Shown here one piece after another: positions 31,279-34,846 of a DNA stretch of 34,846 nucleotides. The DNA lies in assembly GCA_021793375.1 (NCBI GenBank), contig JAJYSY010000021.1, forward strand, positions 1 through 34,846. Direction: 5' to 3'. Within the stretch, counting starts at the first letter, position 1, and every line of letters begins with the position of its first letter. This DNA comes from Bacteroidota bacterium. Its GTDB lineage: Bacteria > Bacteroidota > Bacteroidia > Flavobacteriales > Flavobacteriaceae. The notes below the pieces were generated by a model. That model had not been told where the DNA came from and ran no database searches. It worked only from the letters and a program-made list of their open reading frames with translations. The position numbers and the translations under genes are program-made.

Positions 31279-31302
31279 ATAAAATTGATTTTTATAAATT
31301 AT

Positions 31303-31342
31303 AAAAAGCACGTCTAAGAAGCATTTTAGGCGTGCTTTTTTT
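31303..31342 (+). terminator. Rho-independent terminator after lpdA
   Basis: AAAAAGCACGTCTAA (31303-31317) pairs with TTAGGCGTGCTTTTT (31326-31340) with one mismatch, followed by T. Confidence 0.8.
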
Positions 31343-31362
31343 AAATACTTAAAATTTAAAAA

Positions 31363-31710
31363 ATGACTATTAATTGGATACTTCTCATTTTAGGAGGATT
31401 GTTTGAAGCCGGATTTGCCACAAGTTTAGGAAAAGTACAAGAAACAACAGGAACCTCTGCTTGGCTGTGGTTTTTCTCTTTTATTGTCAATGTGAGTATC
31501 AGCATGTATTTACTTTATAAAGCTATGGGTGGCCCCAATGCTATTCCCGTGGGAACCGCTTATGCAGTTTGGGGTGCAACAGGAGCTATCGGAACTGTGG
31601 TGGCAGGAATACTCATCTTTAAAGAACCCATTACTTTTTGGCGAATGTTTTTTCTCACCACTTTAGTCGCCTCTGTAGTAGGTTTACAACTGGTGAGTCA
31701 AAAAGCTTAA
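31363..31710 (+). CDS. SMR-family small multidrug / guanidinium-type transporter
   Basis: A 115-residue inner-membrane protein with four membrane helices. The first helix carries the coupling Glu (Glu15 in GGLFEAGFATSLGK) of the small multidrug resistance family. The second repeat has GPNAIPVGTAYAVWGATGAIGTVVAGILIFKEP, close to the Gdx/SugE pattern, so export of guanidinium or a similar cation is plausible, but a general SMR drug exporter cannot be ruled out. Only one copy is present, so it should work as a dual-topology homodimer. It sits just before the TPP riboswitch, without an evident functional link. No terminator is seen after it. Confidence 0.88.
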   Translation: MTINWILLILGGLFEAGFATSLGKVQETTGTSAWLWFFSFIVNVSISMYLLYKAMGGPNAIPVGTAYAVWGATGAIGTVVAGILIFKEPITFWRMFFLTTLVASVVGLQLVSQKA

Positions 31711-31722
31711 TTTATATTGGAT

Positions 31723-31755
31723 TTTGCTGTTATAAAGTATAATTTCTTAAATTTG
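31723..31755 (+). promoter_or_regulatory. Promoter of the TPP-riboswitch operon
   Basis: TTTG (31723-31726), 21 bases, TAAATTTG (31748-31755): a good Bacteroidota promoter. Transcription would start near 31762, just before the aptamer. Confidence 0.65.
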
Positions 31756-31765
31756 AATTCTAAAA

Positions 31766-31861
31766 TAGGGGTGCCGTATTTATTAAATATGAGCTGAGAT
31801 GATACCCTTGCACAATGTTATAAAGTGCAGAACCTGATCCGGATAATGCCGGCGTAGGAAA
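31766..31861 (+). ncRNA. TPP riboswitch (THI element)
   Basis: The conserved THI-box pieces are present in order: GGGGTGCC (31768-31775), GAGCTGAGAT (31791-31800), ATACCC, and GAACCTGATCC followed by GGATAATGCCGGCGTAGGAA to 31860. The middle variable stem is GCAC..GTGC (31810-31829). It lies directly after a consensus promoter and 65 bases before the PnuT-like gene. I see no run of T after a hairpin between aptamer and gene, so control is more likely at translation or by an unrecognised structure. High TPP should switch the operon off. Confidence 0.95.
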
Positions 31862-31925
31862 AACAAACAAGCTGTTTTCATTATTTTGGCTTAAAATCAT
31901 CTCGCTCTTCGTGAAAGTCAACTTA

Positions 31926-32531
31926 ATGTTAGAAAACATATTTCATCAATTTAGTCTTTTAGAAGCTTTGGGAGCTGCATTTGGTGTTGTTCAGGTTATT
32001 TTATCAAGAAAAAATAACGTTAATAACTATCTCTTCGGGATTGCAGGAATACTCATCGGAATATGGATTTATTTTCAACATAAACTCTATGCTGATATTT
32101 TACTAAATCTGTATTATTTAATCATGAGTATTTACGGATGGTTTTATTGGAAATTTGGCAAAAAACAAAAAGAAACTCCAATTTCTTATTCCACAAAGAA
32201 AAACTATTTTACTGCTATAAGTATTTCAGTTTTGTGTTTTACGCTTATGGCTTATTGGCTAAAATTTCACACCGATTCTGATGTGCCGATTTGGGATGCT
32301 TTAGTAGCTGCTTTTGCCTGGGGTGGAATGTGGTTGATGGCAAAAAGAAAAATAGAAAATTGGATTTTTCTCAACCTCAGTAATCTTGTGGTAATTCCGC
32401 TTTTGGTTTATAAAGGCTTATATATTTATGCAGGATTAAGTGTTTTCTTATTTATTATGGGGATTTCCGGATATTTAAAATGGCGAAATATTTACAATCA
32501 AAACAAATTAAATGACCTTAAAACAACTTAA
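31926..32531 (+). CDS. pnuT: PnuC-family transporter, probably PnuT for thiamine
   Basis: An inner-membrane PnuC-type vitamin transporter of about 201 residues with seven or so hydrophobic segments. Landmarks are LEALGAAFGVVQVILSRKNNVNNYLFGIAGILIGIWIYFQHKLYADILLNLYYLIMSIYGWFYW, WDALVAAFAWGGMWLMAKRKIENWIFLNLSN, and a final YAGLSVFLFIMGISGYLKW. PnuC proteins carry nicotinamide riboside, PnuX riboflavin and PnuT thiamine; the TPP riboswitch just upstream points to thiamine. The start at ATG 31926 suits the family; a GTG at 31911 is also in frame. Its end overlaps the next gene by 20 bases, so the two are translated from the same message. Confidence 0.9.
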   Translation: MLENIFHQFSLLEALGAAFGVVQVILSRKNNVNNYLFGIAGILIGIWIYFQHKLYADILLNLYYLIMSIYGWFYWKFGKKQKETPISYSTKKNYFTAISISVLCFTLMAYWLKFHTDSDVPIWDALVAAFAWGGMWLMAKRKIENWIFLNLSNLVVIPLLVYKGLYIYAGLSVFLFIMGISGYLKWRNIYNQNKLNDLKTT

Positions 32532-33534
32532 AAGTAAACTGCAAAATTCAAAGGTTTTATCTGATGAGGTTTTAACTTGGATAACCCAACAAAACTATTG
32601 GAATTTATGGGTTCCGAAATCTTACAACGGATTGGAAAAGTCTTTGACTGCAGGTTTAAAAATTCTTCAATCTTTAGCCAAAATAAATGGAAGTTTAGGA
32701 TGGACGATAACTTTATGCAGCGGAGCAAACTTTTTTATTGGCAATATGAAACCGGAATTTGCCCAAAAGGTTTTTGAAACAAAAGAAAATCCAATTTTAG
32801 GAGGAAGCGGAGGAGTTTTTGGAACTGCAGAAAAACAAGAGGAAAATTATTTATTAAACGGAATTTGGAGATATGCAACCGGAGCACCTTATTTAACGCA
32901 TTTTACCTTAAATGCAAAAATCACCGAAAACGGAACGACTTTAAAAGATGAAAACGGAGCAGATAAAATACTTTCTTTTGTTTTACCCAAAAACAAAGTA
33001 GAGATTATTGAAGATTGGAACACTATGGGATTAAAAGCAACAGCAACTTGTTCTTTTAACGTAAAAGATGTTTTAATTGCTGAAGAAAATACTTTTGTTT
33101 ACAACCATTTTTATCTTTCTCAAGAAATTTTTAAAATCGATTTTTCTGCTTTTGCAGATTTAACTTTAATGGTAAATTATCTCGGAATGGTGGAACATTA
33201 TTTAGAAGAAAGTAAAAAAGAAATAAACCATTCTGTTTTAAAAACTTTAGAAAATTCACTTCAGAAAGCAAACTCTCAAGTTTATATTTTTGCAGAAGAA
33301 ATAGAAAAAAGAATTTCTCAAAATAATAAAATAGAGGAGGAGTTGTTGCAAAATATACATCAAACTTGTTCAAGATTTATACTTGATTTTTCTGCATTAT
33401 TGATAAAAATTCATCCTTTTTTAGGCATGAAAGCAGCTCGAATTAATCATCCTTTAAATCAAATTTTTAGGGATTATTTCACCGCTACACAACATCATAA
33501 TTTTGTGAAGAGAAAATCGAATTTAAAAGCATAA
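32512..33534 (+). CDS. Acyl-CoA dehydrogenase-like flavoprotein in the TPP-riboswitch operon
   Basis: A 340-residue protein resembling acyl-CoA dehydrogenases and related flavin monooxygenases (HpaB/DszC type). The N-terminal helical part has LVPKSYNGLEKSLTAGLKILQSLAKINGSLGWTITL, the middle beta domain has GGSGGVFGTAEKQEENYLLNGIWRYATGAPYLTHF and the typical DWNTMGLKATATCSFNVKDVLI. The C-terminal helical half is shorter than in full-length ACADs, and I do not see the catalytic Glu. Membership in the superfamily is fairly sure, the reaction is unknown. Because it overlaps pnuT by 20 bases behind a TPP riboswitch, a role in thiamine salvage or modification is a reasonable guess. The ATG at 32512 is the first good start. 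Confidence 0.75.
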   Translation: MTLKQLKSKLQNSKVLSDEVLTWITQQNYWNLWVPKSYNGLEKSLTAGLKILQSLAKINGSLGWTITLCSGANFFIGNMKPEFAQKVFETKENPILGGSGGVFGTAEKQEENYLLNGIWRYATGAPYLTHFTLNAKITENGTTLKDENGADKILSFVLPKNKVEIIEDWNTMGLKATATCSFNVKDVLIAEENTFVYNHFYLSQEIFKIDFSAFADLTLMVNYLGMVEHYLEESKKEINHSVLKTLENSLQKANSQVYIFAEEIEKRISQNNKIEEELLQNIHQTCSRFILDFSALLIKIHPFLGMKAARINHPLNQIFRDYFTATQHHNFVKRKSNLKA

Positions 33535-33536
33535 AA

Positions 33537-33572
33537 AAAACCGATATGAAAATAAAGTTCATATCGGTTTTC
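33537..33572. terminator. Bidirectional terminator after the ACAD-like gene
   Basis: Perfect 14-bp stem AAAACCGATATGAA (33537-33550) / TTCATATCGGTTTT (33558-33571) with A and T runs on either side; it serves both converging genes. Confidence 0.85.
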
Positions 33573-33602
33573 TCTATAATTTAAAAATTTAAAGGAATAC
33601 AA

Positions 33603-34846
33603 TTAACCTTTTGCCACCATTTTAGACATGCGTTTGTAAGTTCCGTCTTCCAGTCTGTCTCTAATAGCTGAAAAAGCATCAACAGTTTTTTCTACATCTT
33701 CCATCGTATGACTTGCTGTTGGAATCAAACGCAATAAAATCATATCTTTAGGAATTACAGGATAAACAACAATAGAACAGAAAACGCCATAATTTTCACG
33801 TAAATCTTTTACTAAAACCATAGCTTCAGGAATACTTCCTTTCAAGTAAACCGGAGTAACTGCACTTTCAGTTGTTCCTAAATCAAATCCTTTTTCTTTT
33901 AATCCGCTTTGTAAGGCATTGGCGATTTCCCAAAGTTTATCTTTTAATTCCGGTTGAGAGCGCAACATATCCAAACGTTTTAAAGCTCCTTCAACCAATT
34001 GCATTTGCAGGGATTTAGCAAACATTTGAGAACGCATATTGTATTTTAAATAATCCATAACTTCTTTGTCAGCAGCAATAAAAGCTCCTGTACTTGCCAT
34101 AGATTTAGCAAAAGTAGCAAAGTAAACATCAATAGCATCTTGCACACCTTGTTCTTCTCCTGCACCGGCACCGGTTTTTCCTAAAGTTCCAAATCCGTGT
34201 GCATCATCAACCAATAAACGGAAATTATATTTTTTCTTTAATTCTGCAATTTCTTTTAATTTTCCTTGTTCTCCACGCATTCCAAAAACACCTTCAGAAA
34301 TGAAAAGAATTCCACCTCCGGTTTGTTCGGCCATTTTTGTTGCACGCTGAAGATTTTTCTCCATGCTTTCTACATCATTATGACGGTAGGTAAAACGTTT
34401 TCCCATATGTAAACGGCAACCATCAATAATACATGCGTGTGCATCAACATCATAAACAATTACATCATCTTTGTTTACAAGTGCATCAATGGTAGAAACC
34501 ATTCCTTGATAACCAAAGTTTAAAACATAGGCTTCTTCTTTACCAACAAATTCAGCTAATTCTTGCTGTAATTGCTCGTGTAAATCTGTATGACCACTCA
34601 TTAATCTGGCTCCCATAGGGTAAGCTGATCCGTATTTCTTTGCTGCTTCTTCATCTGCTTTTCTAACTTCAGGATGATTTGCCAAGCCTAAGTAATCATT
34701 GATACTCCAAGTGATTACTTCTTTTCCTTGGAAGGTCATGCGGTTAGAAATTTGCCCTTCTAATTTAGGGAACATAAAGTAGCCTTCAGCTTGACCAGCC
34801 CAATTTCCTAAAGGCCCTTTGCTATCATACATCTTCTGGAATAAAT
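33603..34846 (-). CDS. Alpha-oxoamine synthase, probably serine palmitoyltransferase (5' end outside the window)
   Basis: A fold-type I PLP enzyme of the alpha-oxoamine synthase group (serine palmitoyltransferase, KBL, BioF). It shows TWSINDYLGLANHPEVR, SGHTDLHEQLQQELAEFVGKEEAYVLNFGYQGM, DVDAHACIIDGCRLHMGKRFTYRHND, LLVDDAHGFGTLGKTGAG (the PLP Asp and His) and the Schiff-base Lys in FAKSMASTGAF. In Bacteroidota the close homologues make 3-ketosphinganine from serine and palmitoyl-CoA for sphingolipids; KBL or BioF activity cannot be fully excluded. The frame stays open upstream of the Met at 34832 (LFQK before MYDSKGPLG), and homologues have about ten more residues, so the start lies beyond 34846. 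Confidence 0.85.
   Translation of the reverse strand, partial: LFQKMYDSKGPLGNWAGQAEGYFMFPKLEGQISNRMTFQGKEVITWSINDYLGLANHPEVRKADEEAAKKYGSAYPMGARLMSGHTDLHEQLQQELAEFVGKEEAYVLNFGYQGMVSTIDALVNKDDVIVYDVDAHACIIDGCRLHMGKRFTYRHNDVESMEKNLQRATKMAEQTGGGILFISEGVFGMRGEQGKLKEIAELKKKYNFRLLVDDAHGFGTLGKTGAGAGEEQGVQDAIDVYFATFAKSMASTGAFIAADKEVMDYLKYNMRSQMFAKSLQMQLVEGALKRLDMLRSQPELKDKLWEIANALQSGLKEKGFDLGTTESAVTPVYLKGSIPEAMVLVKDLRENYGVFCSIVVYPVIPKDMILLRLIPTASHTMEDVEKTVDAFSAIRDRLEDGTYKRMSKMVAKG

Noticed and set aside
31861..31925. Intrinsic terminator as expression platform of the TPP riboswitch
   Set aside because: Only a 4-bp AAGC/GCTT pairing is visible and no T run follows.

Overview
The window is low-GC chromosomal DNA that I assign to the Bacteroidota, most likely order Flavobacteriales; the family cannot be resolved from the sequence alone. 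The signs are: promoters of the TTG-N19..21-TAnnTTTG type with few Shine-Dalgarno sites; lineage-typical genes (DUF3467, DUF4290, an NagZ-type GH3/serine-hydrolase fusion beside bshA, a serine-palmitoyltransferase-like enzyme, a CCG-domain Fe-S protein, a P-loop-less protein often named 'ABC transporter ATPase'); a lipoprotein with an acidic SSDDD motif after its lipobox Cys; and catalytic Asp in MurA where most bacteria have Cys.

Layout. 1-2900: end of an unidentified gene, a DUF3467 gene, an unknown gene, and argS on a divergent promoter pair. 3007-6048: a decayed 3.0-kb integrated element inserted in the 3' end of a tRNA-Met(CAU) gene (6039-6112, minus strand). It is bounded by a 21-bp direct repeat of the tRNA 3' end. 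It holds a tyrosine integrase that lost its middle and is frameshifted, a broken large gene with a PBECR-like nuclease region followed by a RecA-like ATPase region, and an intact YoeB-type toxin-antitoxin pair. 6269-8153: START-like protein, class IV aminotransferase, YqgE/AlgH. 8323-14824: HU, fmt, recQ and a small ATPase on the minus strand, then DUF493, DUF4290 and murA on the plus strand. 14951-21929: htpG, plsC, an HD phosphohydrolase, mscL, a MutS2 without Smr domain, ung. 22072-28103: CCG Fe-S protein with a SnoaL-like protein, a conserved 160-residue protein, the GH3/serine-hydrolase fusion, bshA. 28170-29658: outer-membrane barrel protein and lipoprotein. 29887-34846: lpdA, an SMR transporter, a TPP riboswitch driving a PnuT-like thiamine transporter and an overlapping acyl-CoA-dehydrogenase-like gene, and the 3' part of a serine-palmitoyltransferase-like gene running off the end.

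Most of the window is ordinary housekeeping DNA, with convergent genes separated by shared hairpin terminators. The two parts that deserve attention are the tRNA-Met element, whose only intact genes are the toxin-antitoxin pair, and the TPP-riboswitch operon that carries an unexplained flavoenzyme-like gene. I found no rRNA, CRISPR array or complete insertion sequence.
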